From Pseudomonadota bacterium (GTDB lineage Bacteria > Pseudomonadota > Gammaproteobacteria > Burkholderiales > Burkholderiaceae), in NCBI GenBank assembly GCA_029777935.1, contig JAKORH010000390.1:1-6965 (forward strand): 6,965 nucleotides of DNA, given 5' to 3'. The translations under genes were made by a program, and so were the position numbers. Under the pieces are notes generated by a model. That model searched no databases, was not told where the DNA came from, and saw nothing but the letters and a program-made list of their open reading frames with translations. Below, one piece after another: positions 1 through 5,549 of this stretch. The stretch's first letter is position 1. Each line of letters opens with the position of its first letter.

Positions 1-113
1 ACCGCCTTGCGCAGCGCCTCGGCGGCGCGGCGCGCGAATCCTGCAGGGGCGGCGGGAACGACCGGCGCCGTCAGTTCCGGCAGATCGGGCGAGGGGGGGT
101 TGGATGCCGCCAT
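1..113 (-). CDS. spoT: Probable SpoT/RelA (p)ppGpp synthetase/hydrolase, N-terminal fragment
   Basis: This is the first 37 codons of a minus-strand gene that runs off the left edge. The ATG (complement of 111-113) is preceded by a GAGG Shine-Dalgarno (complement of 121-124) with a 7-base gap, and the frame stays open to the edge. The visible peptide begins MAASNPPSPDLPELTAP, is Pro/Ala-rich and ends in an amphipathic stretch (FARRAAEALRKAV). No HD hydrolase, synthetase, TGS or ACT domain is in view, so the identity is inferred from position: in betaproteobacteria the gene after gmk and rpoZ is usually the bifunctional (p)ppGpp synthetase/hydrolase, which makes and degrades the stringent-response alarmone in the cytosol. 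It begins 100 bases after the rpoZ stop and is probably co-transcribed. The CDS is well supported; the product name is only moderately so. Confidence 0.6.
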   Translation of the reverse strand, partial: MAASNPPSPDLPELTAPVVPAAPAGFARRAAEALRKA

Positions 114-125
114 GCGGAGACCTCG

Positions 126-140
126 ACGCTACATTAGCGT
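126..140 (-). other. Small hairpin in the rpoZ-spoT spacer
   Basis: A perfect 6-bp inverted repeat (ACGCTA/TAGCGT, loop of three) lies directly upstream of the GAGG Shine-Dalgarno (121-124) of the partial spoT-like gene. No T tract follows in the direction of transcription, so it does not look like an intrinsic terminator. It could be a minor mRNA processing or stability element, or chance. The rest of the 100-base spacer shows nothing recognisable. Confidence 0.35.
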
Positions 141-213
141 GGGCCGGCAGGCAGCGCAAACCAGCGAGCCAGCGCCGAAGAGGTCGGGGCGCCCGCGTCG
201 CATACCGGTTACA

Positions 214-417
214 TCAGCTCGGCACCTTGCGCAGCATCTCGATGCCGACGCGCGCGGCGGCGATCTCGCGCAGCGCGGCCACCGACGGTTTGTCCTTGGT
301 GTCGATCTTTGGCGCGTGCCCCTGTGTGAGCTGGCGCGCGCGATAGGCCGCGGCCAGCGCGAGCTGGAAACGGTTTGGGATGTGCTTCAGGCAGTCTTCG
401 ACGGTGATGCGGGCCAT
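214..417 (-). CDS. rpoZ: DNA-directed RNA polymerase omega subunit
   Basis: Encodes a 67-residue omega subunit, which binds the beta' C-terminus, helps fold and assemble RNA polymerase, and in proteobacteria forms part of a ppGpp-binding site on the enzyme. The N-terminus [20 protein letters not shown] is the family signature (compare E. coli MARVTVQD...IGNRFDL), followed by the conserved AAAYRARQL helix. The usual acidic C-terminal tail of enterobacterial omega is missing; the protein ends at RKVPS, as is common for shorter betaproteobacterial forms. The start is set by an AAAGGA Shine-Dalgarno (complement of 426-431), 8 bases from the ATG. It lies 36 bases after the gmk stop and 100 bases before the next gene, consistent with a gmk-rpoZ-spoT operon that puts GTP supply, polymerase and alarmone functions together. 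The identification is secure. Confidence 0.96.
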   Translation of the reverse strand: MARITVEDCLKHIPNRFQLALAAAYRARQLTQGHAPKIDTKDKPSVAALREIAAARVGIEMLRKVPS

Positions 418-453
418 GGCGGGGATCCTTTGCGGCTACTTGCGCCGATTTTA

Positions 454-1089
454 CTAGACGAGCACCCCCAACTGCACGAACAGATCGTGGTACCGCGCCG
501 CCTGCGTCGGGTAGCGCAGCCGGGTCGCCGCGACGATCGCCGCCACCTGCGTCAGCGCGGTGTCGAAGTCCTCGTTGATGATCACGTAGTCGAACTCGTG
601 CGCGTGCGCCATCTCGGCTCCGGCGGCGAGCAGCCGGCGCGCGATCACCTGCGGCGAATCCTGGCCGCGTTTCTTCAGCCGTGCCTCGAGCGCCTCGATC
701 GACGGCGGCAGGATGAACACGCCGACCGCGTCCGGAAAGTGCCGCTTGACCTGGCGCGCACCCTGCCAGTCGATCTCCAGCAGCACGTCGCGGCCGGTGC
801 GCATGCGTTCGTCGAGCCACACCCGCGAGGTGGCGTAGAAGTTGCCGTGCACCTCGGCGCTTTCGAGGAACTCGCCGCGCGCGCGGCGCGCCTTGAAGTC
901 CTCCACCGTCACGAAGTGGTATTCGCGCCCGTCCTGCTCGCCGGGACGCGGCGCCCGCGTGGTATGCGAAATCGACAGTTCGATGGCGCCGTCGCGCGCC
1001 AGCAGCGCGTTGACCAGCGTCGACTTGCCGGCGCCCGACGGCGCCACCACCAGGAAGATGTTGCCGGCCCTGCGCTCGCTTGCCGTCAT
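454..1089 (-). CDS. gmk: Guanylate kinase
   Basis: Guanylate kinase (211 residues) transfers phosphate from ATP to GMP or dGMP to give GDP or dGDP in the cytosol, an essential step in guanine nucleotide supply. The P-loop APSGAGKS is at residues 16-23, with Ala in the first position as often seen in this family. The GMP-binding segment [11 protein letters not shown] spans 41-51 (S41, R45, R48) with Y57 following. The lid/GMP-binding region has E76 and Y85, and [11 protein letters not shown] lies at 101-111. The length is typical of bacterial Gmk. The chosen ATG has GGAG (complement of 1095-1098) 5 bases upstream; a GTG two codons earlier (complement of 1093-1095) overlaps the yicC stop and is a less likely alternative. 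The frame stays open far upstream, but that extension is low-complexity Arg/Ala and overlaps yicC, so it is rejected. Only two bases separate it from the yicC stop, so the two are probably translationally coupled. Confidence 0.97.
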   Translation of the reverse strand: MTASERRAGNIFLVVAPSGAGKSTLVNALLARDGAIELSISHTTRAPRPGEQDGREYHFVTVEDFKARRARGEFLESAEVHGNFYATSRVWLDERMRTGRDVLLEIDWQGARQVKRHFPDAVGVFILPPSIEALEARLKKRGQDSPQVIARRLLAAGAEMAHAHEFDYVIINEDFDTALTQVAAIVAATRLRYPTQAARYHDLFVQLGVLV

Positions 1090-1091
1090 CG

Positions 1092-1994
1092 TCACTCCAG
1101 GTTCTGGATCTGTTCGCGCATCTGCTCGATCGCGAGCTTCAGCTCGACCGCGGCCTGCGTCAGCTCGATCGCGGTGGCCTTCGAGCCGAGCGTGTTGGCC
1201 TCGCGATTCAGCTCCTGCATCAGGAAGTCGAGCCGGCGCCCCACCGCGCCGCCGGCCCCGAGCACGCGCCGCACTTCGGCAACGTGCGTGCCTAGCCGGT
1301 TCAGCTCCTCGTCGACGTCGGCGCGCAGGCCGTAGAGCGTGACTTCCTGCCGGATGCGCTCGGCGATCTCCTCGCGCGACACCGCGCCGCTGCCGGCGAG
1401 CGCCGGCGCCAGCGTCTGGTTCAATCGCTCGGCGAGCTTGCGTTCGATTGCAGCCAGCATGTCGGGCGCGCGGCCCTTCAGTTCGGCGACGATCGCATCG
1501 ACCGCCGCGCAGCGTTCGCGCAGGCCGGCGGCCAGCGCTGCGCCTTCGCGCCGGCGGCTGGCTTCGAACTCGCCAAGCGCACCGGCAAGCAGCGCCAGCA
1601 CCTGCGCGCGCAGCGCATCGGCGTCGACCGCCGGCGCCTCGACGATGCCGGGCCACGCCAGCGCGTCGGCGACCGAAAGCGGCGCGGCGTCCGGAACACG
1701 GCTCGTGATCTCCGCGGCCAGCAGCGCCAGACGCGCTAATGCATCGGCATTAAGCCGCGGCGCCTCGGCGGCGCTGCTCCGCTGCAGGCTGATCCGGCAT
1801 TCGACCTTGCCGCGCGCGATGCGCCCGGCGATCGTCTCGCGCACCGCGCCCTCGAATGCGCGCAACTCGTCGGCCACGCGCAGCGTCAGATCGAGAAAGC
1901 GGGCGTTGACCGACTTCAGCTCCGCGGTCAGCGTGCCGAGCGCGCAGGGGCCGCTGGCACTCGCAAATCCGGTCATGCTGGCGACGGTCGCCAT
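1092..1994 (-). CDS. yicC: YicC family protein (putative endoribonuclease)
   Basis: A 300-residue YicC family protein. E. coli YicC has been reported to have endoribonuclease activity and to affect decay of the small RNA RyhB; the role in this organism is inferred. The N-terminal YicC-like domain starts with the hallmark SMTGFA (residues 6-11), then [12 protein letters not shown] and [10 protein letters not shown]. The C-terminal DUF1732 region carries [35 protein letters not shown] and the near-invariant end [17 protein letters not shown]. The start is the ATG at the complement of 1992-1994, backed by GGAG (complement of 2003-2006) with an 8-base gap. An internal ATG at MTGFA (complement of 1974-1976) is possible but would remove conserved residues. 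It is the first gene of the leftward group, ending two bases before gmk, and its promoter should lie in the divergent spacer, where I see no strong match. Confidence 0.95.
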   Translation of the reverse strand: MATVASMTGFASASGPCALGTLTAELKSVNARFLDLTLRVADELRAFEGAVRETIAGRIARGKVECRISLQRSSAAEAPRLNADALARLALLAAEITSRVPDAAPLSVADALAWPGIVEAPAVDADALRAQVLALLAGALGEFEASRRREGAALAAGLRERCAAVDAIVAELKGRAPDMLAAIERKLAERLNQTLAPALAGSGAVSREEIAERIRQEVTLYGLRADVDEELNRLGTHVAEVRRVLGAGGAVGRRLDFLMQELNREANTLGSKATAIELTQAAVELKLAIEQMREQIQNLE

Positions 1995-2125
1995 GCGTGC
2001 GTCTCCGAACGGGTGATGCGCCGGGCGTTGTGCCCTTTGGCTAGAATCCGGCGGGTTTCCCGGAGCACCGAAAGCCGCGCCGCACATGCGTACGACGCTA
2101 TCCGCGGCTCGCGAACTGAACCTCC
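1995..2125. other. Divergent intergenic region between yicC and the kinase gene
   Basis: These 131 bases must carry the promoters for both gene groups if each is transcribed from here. On the minus strand the only clear element is the yicC Shine-Dalgarno (2003-2006). On the plus strand TAGAAT at 2042-2047 is the best -10-like hexamer. A small CGGG-TTT-CCCG inverted repeat lies just after it, near 2052-2062. No obvious operator palindrome, riboswitch or RNA gene is visible. Confidence 0.6.
2042..2047 (+). promoter_or_regulatory. Candidate -10 element for the kinase-phosphatase group
   Basis: TAGAAT matches the sigma-70 consensus TATAAT at five of six positions and stands out in GC-rich surroundings. 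No TTGACA-like hexamer is found 15-19 bases upstream, and the TG dinucleotide (2038-2039) is one base too far away for a proper extended -10. If used, it would give a leader of roughly 70 bases before the kinase ATG. Treat as tentative. Confidence 0.3.
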
Positions 2126-3121
2126 ATGGCGGCGCAGAACAACGCAGCACTTCCCGAAGGCATCGAAGTCGGCGGATATCGGATTGTAAAGAAGATATCC
2201 AGCGGCGGCTTCTCGATCGTGTATCTGGCGACCGACGAGCACGGCAACTCGGTCGCGATCAAGGAATACATGCCGGCCGCACTCGCCAAGCGCGGCCCCG
2301 GCGAGCTGCTGCCGTACGTGGCGCCGGAGAACCTGAACACTTACCGCATCGGCCTCAAGTGCTTCTTCGAGGAAGGCCGCGCGCTGGCGTCGATCTATCA
2401 CCCGAACATCGTGCGCGTGCTGAACTTCTTCCGGGCCAACGATACGGTGTACATGGTGATGCACTACGAATCGGGGCGCTCGCTGCAGGAGCACGTGCTG
2501 CGCAACCGGAGCAAGGACCAGAAGGACGTCCTGTCCGAGCGCTTCATCCGGCGCGTGTTCACGCAGGTGATGAACGGGCTGCGCGAGGTGCACTCCAACC
2601 GCCTGCTGCACCTGGACGTGAAGCCGGCCAACATCTACCTGCGCATGGACGGCACGCCGATCCTGCTCGACTTCGGCGCCGCGCGGCAGACGCTGCAGCG
2701 TGACATCAGCAAGACGTATCCGATGTACACGCCGGGCTTCGCCGCGCCGGAGCTGTACAAGCGCGATGCCGAACTCGGGCCGTGGACCGACGTCTACAGC
2801 ATCGGCGCCTGCATCTACGCCTGCATGGCCGGCATGCCGCCGCAGGAGTCGGATGCGCGGCTGAAGGAGGACAAGATGCCGCAGGTGTTGCGCGCGTTCC
2901 GCGGCCTGTATTCGTCGGAGCTGCTGTCGATGGTCGAGCGCTGCCTGCGGCTGAACTCGCTCGAGCGGCCGCAGACGATCTACGCGGTGCAGAAGGAGCT
3001 GATCCACAACGTGCCCGAGCGGCCCGAGTTCTCGTTGGTCGAGCGCACCGGCGCGCGGCTGCGCCATGTGCGCGAGCGCCTGGCGCGCTTCATGCGCGAG
3101 CACAACATTTCCTGGTTCTGA
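2126..3121 (+). CDS. Soluble Hanks-type Ser/Thr protein kinase
   Basis: A 331-residue eukaryotic-like protein kinase predicted to phosphorylate Ser/Thr residues of cytosolic proteins using ATP. The Gly-rich loop SSGGFSIVY is at 25-33, the ATP-anchoring Lys in VAIKEY is K46, and the likely helix-C Glu is E83 in FFEEGRALA. HPNIV is at 92-96. The catalytic loop HLDVKPANI has D164, K166 and N169, the metal-binding DFG is at 182-184, APE at 207-209, and WTDVYSIGA has D222. All catalytic residues are present, so it should be active. HLD replaces HRD, making it a non-RD kinase. There is no transmembrane helix or PASTA domain; a basic tail (RLRHVRERLARFMRE) follows the kinase fold. An in-frame TGA at 2117-2119 forces the start at this ATG, yet no Shine-Dalgarno precedes it. 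The gene overlaps the phosphatase start by one base (TGATG), so the two products are very likely partners. The substrate is unknown. Confidence 0.93.
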   Translation: MAAQNNAALPEGIEVGGYRIVKKISSGGFSIVYLATDEHGNSVAIKEYMPAALAKRGPGELLPYVAPENLNTYRIGLKCFFEEGRALASIYHPNIVRVLNFFRANDTVYMVMHYESGRSLQEHVLRNRSKDQKDVLSERFIRRVFTQVMNGLREVHSNRLLHLDVKPANIYLRMDGTPILLDFGAARQTLQRDISKTYPMYTPGFAAPELYKRDAELGPWTDVYSIGACIYACMAGMPPQESDARLKEDKMPQVLRAFRGLYSSELLSMVERCLRLNSLERPQTIYAVQKELIHNVPERPEFSLVERTGARLRHVRERLARFMREHNISWF

Positions 3122-4062
3122 TGCGCTTTTCCGTCTATCAGGAGAGCAGGAAAGGAGCGCGGCGGGTCAATCAGGACCGCATGGGCTACCTGTACACGCG
3201 CGATTCGATCCTGATGGTGGTGACCGACGGCATGGGCGGGCACGCGCGCGGCGAGGTCGCGGCGCAGACGACGCTGCAGACGATGGCGTCGATCTTCCAG
3301 CGCGACGCCAAGCCGACGCTGCCGGATCCGCCGCGCTATCTCGAGGAATGCGTGATGACGGCGCACCGCGAGCTGCACCGCTATCGCGCCGAGAACAGCC
3401 TGCCGGAGGCGCCGCGCACGACGCTGGTCGCGTGCGTGGTGCAGGACGGCGTGGCGACATGGGCGCACGTCGGCGACTCGCGGCTGTATCTGCTGCGCAA
3501 CGGAGTCATCGCCGCGCGCACGCTCGATCATTCGCGCGTGCATCACCTCGTGTCGTCCGGGTTGATCCGCCCCGAGGACGCCAAGGATCATCCGGAGCGC
3601 AATCGTATCTTCAACTGCATCGGCGCCTATATCGCGCCGACGGTGGAGGTCAACCGTCCGACCGCGCTGCGCAACGGCGACACGCTGCTGTTGTGCACCG
3701 ACGGGCTATGGGGAGCGCTGACCGACCGGCAGATCGGCGATGCGTTCATGAACTCGACGGTGATGCGTGCGGTGCCGGAGCTGATGGACTTCGCGCTCGC
3801 CAAGGCCGGCGCGGAGGCCGACAACTGCACTGCGATCGCGATGACGTGGGCGGCCTCCGAGTCGATCGACATGATCCCGCCGACCGAGGCGCCGGTGTCG
3901 ACGCTGCTGATTCCGGACGGCGCGGTCGCCTCGACGGTGCAGATCCCGCGCCAGGGCGATGCCGGCCCCGACGAGGAGCTGACCGACGACCAGATCGAGG
4001 ACGCGGTGGCGCAGATCCAGCGCGCGATCAAGCGCTCCGCCAAGCTGGTTCCCGGCAAATGA
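3121..4062 (+). CDS. PP2C-family Ser/Thr protein phosphatase
   Basis: A 313-residue PPM/PP2C metal-dependent phosphatase, expected to remove phosphate from Ser/Thr residues and to oppose the kinase encoded just upstream. The family motifs are intact: RRVNQD at 14-19 (D19), TDGMGGH at 35-41 (D36), GDSRLY at 118-123, TDGLWG at 193-198 (D194), and ADNCT at 233-237 (D234), which supply the metal-coordinating aspartates. The catalytic domain ends near residue 243. A 70-residue tail follows, probably disordered and then helical and charged ([21 protein letters not shown]). It holds two similar segments, STLLIPDG (260-267) and STVQIPRQG (271-279). No membrane segment is seen. The start ATG shares its A with the kinase TGA and lacks its own Shine-Dalgarno, implying translational coupling. 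An upstream extension of this frame lies wholly inside the kinase gene and is rejected. It resembles housekeeping Stp-type phosphatases; no type VI secretion genes are nearby to suggest a PppA role. Confidence 0.95.
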   Translation: MRFSVYQESRKGARRVNQDRMGYLYTRDSILMVVTDGMGGHARGEVAAQTTLQTMASIFQRDAKPTLPDPPRYLEECVMTAHRELHRYRAENSLPEAPRTTLVACVVQDGVATWAHVGDSRLYLLRNGVIAARTLDHSRVHHLVSSGLIRPEDAKDHPERNRIFNCIGAYIAPTVEVNRPTALRNGDTLLLCTDGLWGALTDRQIGDAFMNSTVMRAVPELMDFALAKAGAEADNCTAIAMTWAASESIDMIPPTEAPVSTLLIPDGAVASTVQIPRQGDAGPDEELTDDQIEDAVAQIQRAIKRSAKLVPGK

Positions 4063-4083
4063 GTCATCGCCGGGCCGTCCCAA

Positions 4084-4131
4084 GATGGCTCGAAGAGCCC
4101 GTCGCGGGACGCGACGGGCATTCGAGCCGTC
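4084..4131 (+). repeat. Long near-perfect inverted repeat (hairpin A)
   Basis: The outer arm GATGGCTCGAA (4084-4094) pairs with TTCGAGCCGTC (4121-4131), with one T-G wobble. The inner arm GCCCGTCGCG (4097-4106) pairs perfectly with CGCGACGGGC (4110-4119) around a 3-base loop. A small internal loop (4095-4096 against 4120) separates the two. The result is about 21 base pairs. No T tract follows, so it is not a classical terminator, although it begins only 21 bases after the phosphatase stop and could protect the 3' end of the upstream mRNA or reduce read-through. Confidence 0.75.
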
Positions 4132-4155
4132 CAAGTCCGCGCAGGCGGGCTTGGA
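4130..4155 (+). repeat. Second inverted repeat (hairpin B)
   Basis: TCCAAGTCCGC (4130-4140) pairs with GCGGGCTTGGA (4145-4155) over 11 positions, with one T-G wobble and a GCAG tetraloop. It shares bases 4130-4131 with the end of hairpin A, so the two stems stack directly or compete by two pairs. No T tract follows. Confidence 0.7.
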
Positions 4156-4168
4156 GCCGCGGGTCTCA

Positions 4169-4206
4169 CCCCCCTCGGGGGGACAGCGCCGCAGGCGCGA
4201 AGGGGG
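4169..4206 (+). promoter_or_regulatory. C-run/G-run hairpins overlapping the rph Shine-Dalgarno
   Basis: Six C (4169-4174) face six G (4177-4182) to form a local hairpin, followed by GCGCC-GCA-GGCGC (4186-4198). The same C run plus TCG (4170-4177) can instead pair with CGA (4198-4200) and GGGGG (4202-4206), bulging A4201. That would bury the rph Shine-Dalgarno. The two folds are mutually exclusive, which could allow translational control of rph. The pairing is visible in the sequence; regulation is inference, and the block may simply be a dispersed GC-rich repeat. Confidence 0.4.
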
Positions 4207-4213
4207 CGGCATG

Positions 4214-4933
4214 ATGCGTCTCGATGGCCGCGGCGCCGAGTCGCTGCGGCCGATTGCCATCACCCGCGGCTGTGCGAAACACGCCGAAGGTTCGGCGCTG
4301 ATCGAGTTCGGCGCCACGCGCGTCATCTGCACCGCGTCGGTGGATGAGAGGGTGCCGCCTTTCCTCAAGGGCCGCGGCGGCGGCTGGCTGACCGCCGAAT
4401 ACGGCATGCTGCCGCGCTCGACGCACACGCGCACCGAGCGCGAGGCCGCGCGCGGCAAGCAAAGCGGCCGCACGCTCGAGATCCAGCGGCTGATCGGGCG
4501 CAGCGTGCGCGCAGTGGTCGATCTGTCCAGGCTCGGCGAACGGACGATCACGGTCGACTGCGACGTGCTGCAGGCAGACGGCGGCACGCGCTGCGCATCG
4601 ATCACCGGCGCCTTCGTCGCCGTGTACGACGCATTGCGCTGGATGTGCGCGCGGAAGATGCTCGACGCGTTGCCGCTGCGGGACTTCGTCGCCGCGGTGT
4701 CGGTCGGGTTGCACGAGGGCAGCGTGCTGCTCGACCTCGACTATTCGGAAGACTCGACCTGCGAAACCGACATGAACGTCGTAATGACGGGCGCAGGCCA
4801 CTTCGTGGAAGTGCAGGGCACGGCCGAGGGCGCGCCGTTCACGCGGGAGCAGATGGACCGGCTGCTGGCGCTGGCGCAGGCCGGCATCCGGACCCTGATC
4901 GCCCACCAGCGCGCCGCACTCGGAGTCGAATGA
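4214..4933 (+). CDS. rph: Ribonuclease PH (tRNA 3'-end phosphorolytic exoribonuclease)
   Basis: RNase PH (239 residues) trims the 3' ends of tRNA precursors and other RNAs, using phosphate to release nucleoside diphosphates; it works as a hexamer in the cytosol. Seen here: [10 protein letters not shown] near the start, [27 protein letters not shown], the phosphate-binding R86 in [25 protein letters not shown] (R126), and [13 protein letters not shown] with metal-binding D180 and D186. These positions coincide with E. coli numbering when the second of two tandem ATGs (4214) is used. The first ATG (4211) adds one Met and cannot be excluded. The Shine-Dalgarno AGGGGG (4201-4206) sits 7 bases from 4214. 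The last codons overlap the rdgB start (ATGA). Unlike E. coli K-12, the reading frame is complete to the conserved end. Confidence 0.96.
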   Translation: MRLDGRGAESLRPIAITRGCAKHAEGSALIEFGATRVICTASVDERVPPFLKGRGGGWLTAEYGMLPRSTHTRTEREAARGKQSGRTLEIQRLIGRSVRAVVDLSRLGERTITVDCDVLQADGGTRCASITGAFVAVYDALRWMCARKMLDALPLRDFVAAVSVGLHEGSVLLDLDYSEDSTCETDMNVVMTGAGHFVEVQGTAEGAPFTREQMDRLLALAQAGIRTLIAHQRAALGVE

Positions 4934-5529
4934 AGCGACGGCTGGTGCTCGCCTCCGACAACGCCGGCAAGCTTCGCGAATTCCGCGCGCTGCTGGCGCC
5001 GCTCGGGGTCGAGATCGTCGCGCAGCGCGAACTCGGGGTCGCCGCGGCCGAGGAGCCGCACGACACCTTCGTCGAGAACGCGCTCGCCAAGGCGCGCCAC
5101 GCCAGCGCGCGCATCGGGCTGCCGGCGCTGGCCGACGATTCGGGACTGTGCTGCGCCGCGCTCGACGGCGCCCCGGGCGTGCGCTCGGCGCGCTTCGCCG
5201 GTCCGGGCGCGGACGACGGGGCCAACAACGCCGAGCTGGTGAGCCGGCTTGCGTCGCAGACCGACCGGCGCGCGCATTACACCTGCGTGCTGGTCGCGCT
5301 GCGTGCGCACGACGATCCAGAGCCGCTGATCGCGGATGCGCGCTGGCCGGGCGAGATCGTGCTCGCCCCGCGCGGCGCGCACGGGTTCGGCTACGACCCG
5401 CACTTCCTGCTGCCGGGGCTCGGCAAGACGGCGGCCGAACTCGACGCCGAGCACAAGAACCGCATCAGCCATCGAGGGCAGGCGATGGCCGAGCTGGCGC
5501 GCCGGATCGAACAGCTCTGGACGTGGTGA
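4930..5529 (+). CDS. rdgB: dITP/XTP pyrophosphatase (RdgB/HAM1 family)
   Basis: A 199-residue non-canonical purine NTP pyrophosphatase. It hydrolyses dITP, ITP and XTP to monophosphates and pyrophosphate, keeping deaminated purines out of DNA and RNA. Family motifs: [12 protein letters not shown] at 7-18 (S9, N11, K14), [13 protein letters not shown] at 46-58, the catalytic ADDSGL at 68-73 (D69/D70), [21 protein letters not shown] from 151, and ISHRGQA with S180, H181 and R182, the base-recognition loop. The length is normal for the family. The start ATG lies inside the rph stop (ATGA overlap), with no separate strong Shine-Dalgarno needed, so translation is probably coupled to rph; both enzymes deal with nucleotide or RNA quality. 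The last codons lie in a 14-bp tandem duplication at the junction with hemW. Confidence 0.96.
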   Translation: MKRRLVLASDNAGKLREFRALLAPLGVEIVAQRELGVAAAEEPHDTFVENALAKARHASARIGLPALADDSGLCCAALDGAPGVRSARFAGPGADDGANNAELVSRLASQTDRRAHYTCVLVALRAHDDPEPLIADARWPGEIVLAPRGAHGFGYDPHFLLPGLGKTAAELDAEHKNRISHRGQAMAELARRIEQLWTW

Positions 5530-5549
5530 AGATCGCGTGGTGAAGATCG
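5522..5549 (+). repeat. Perfect 14-bp tandem duplication at the rdgB-hemW junction
   Basis: The unit CGTGGTGAAGATCG occurs twice, head to tail (5522-5535 and 5536-5549), with no mismatch. The first copy holds the rdgB stop (TGA 5527-5529); the second holds the hemW GTG start (5537 or 5540). With a single copy the junction would read GTGA, a 4-base stop-start overlap, and both proteins would be unchanged. The duplication therefore inserts spacing and leaves a weak GAAG Shine-Dalgarno-like element (5528-5531) 8 bases before GTG 5540. Confidence 0.9.

Larger units (their letters stand above)
4063..4213 (+). other. Structured spacer between phosphatase gene and rph
   Basis: A 151-base non-coding gap that breaks an otherwise overlapping gene chain. 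It is almost filled by consecutive inverted repeats (4084-4131, 4130-4155, 4169-4182, 4186-4198) and ends in the rph Shine-Dalgarno (AGGGGG, 4201-4206). The rph frame is open through much of it, but the translated sequence is low-complexity Arg/Gly, unlike any RNase PH N-terminus. No promoter-like AT-rich hexamers and no T-tract terminator are visible. From memory, C-run/G-run blocks followed by GCGCCGCAGGCGC recur between genes in Burkholderiales, so this may be a dispersed repeat; that needs a search. Confidence 0.6.

Noticed and set aside
7..1335. Long plus-strand open frame over spoT, rpoZ, gmk and yicC
   Set aside because: Its translation is low-complexity Arg/Ala-rich and lies antisense to three securely identified genes; an effect of high GC content.
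1090..1656. Upstream extension of the gmk frame
   Set aside because: It overlaps yicC, gives Arg/Ala-rich sequence, and the internal ATG has a proper SD and the normal Gmk length.
1973..3103. Long minus-strand open frame antisense to the kinase gene
   Set aside because: His/Arg/Gln-rich translation without any family motif, and the opposite strand encodes a complete kinase with all catalytic motifs.
2782..3120. Upstream extension of the phosphatase frame into the kinase gene
   Set aside because: The conserved PP2C N-terminus starts at 3121 and the extension is shadow sequence of the kinase gene.
2126..4062. Type VI secretion PpkA/PppA kinase-phosphatase pair
   Set aside because: The kinase has no transmembrane or C-terminal sensory region as in PpkA, and no secretion genes are in the window.
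4084..4155. Intrinsic terminator after the phosphatase gene
   Set aside because: The stems are strong but no T tract follows either one; kept only as inverted repeats.
4085..4213. N-terminal extension of RNase PH
   Set aside because: The extra 43 residues are basic low-complexity sequence read from hairpin DNA; alignment with E. coli RNase PH places the start at the ATGATG near 4211-4214.
5336..5539. N-terminal extension of HemW from an ATG inside rdgB
   Set aside because: The extension is an out-of-frame reading of rdgB; the GTG codons after the rdgB stop give the usual HemW length.
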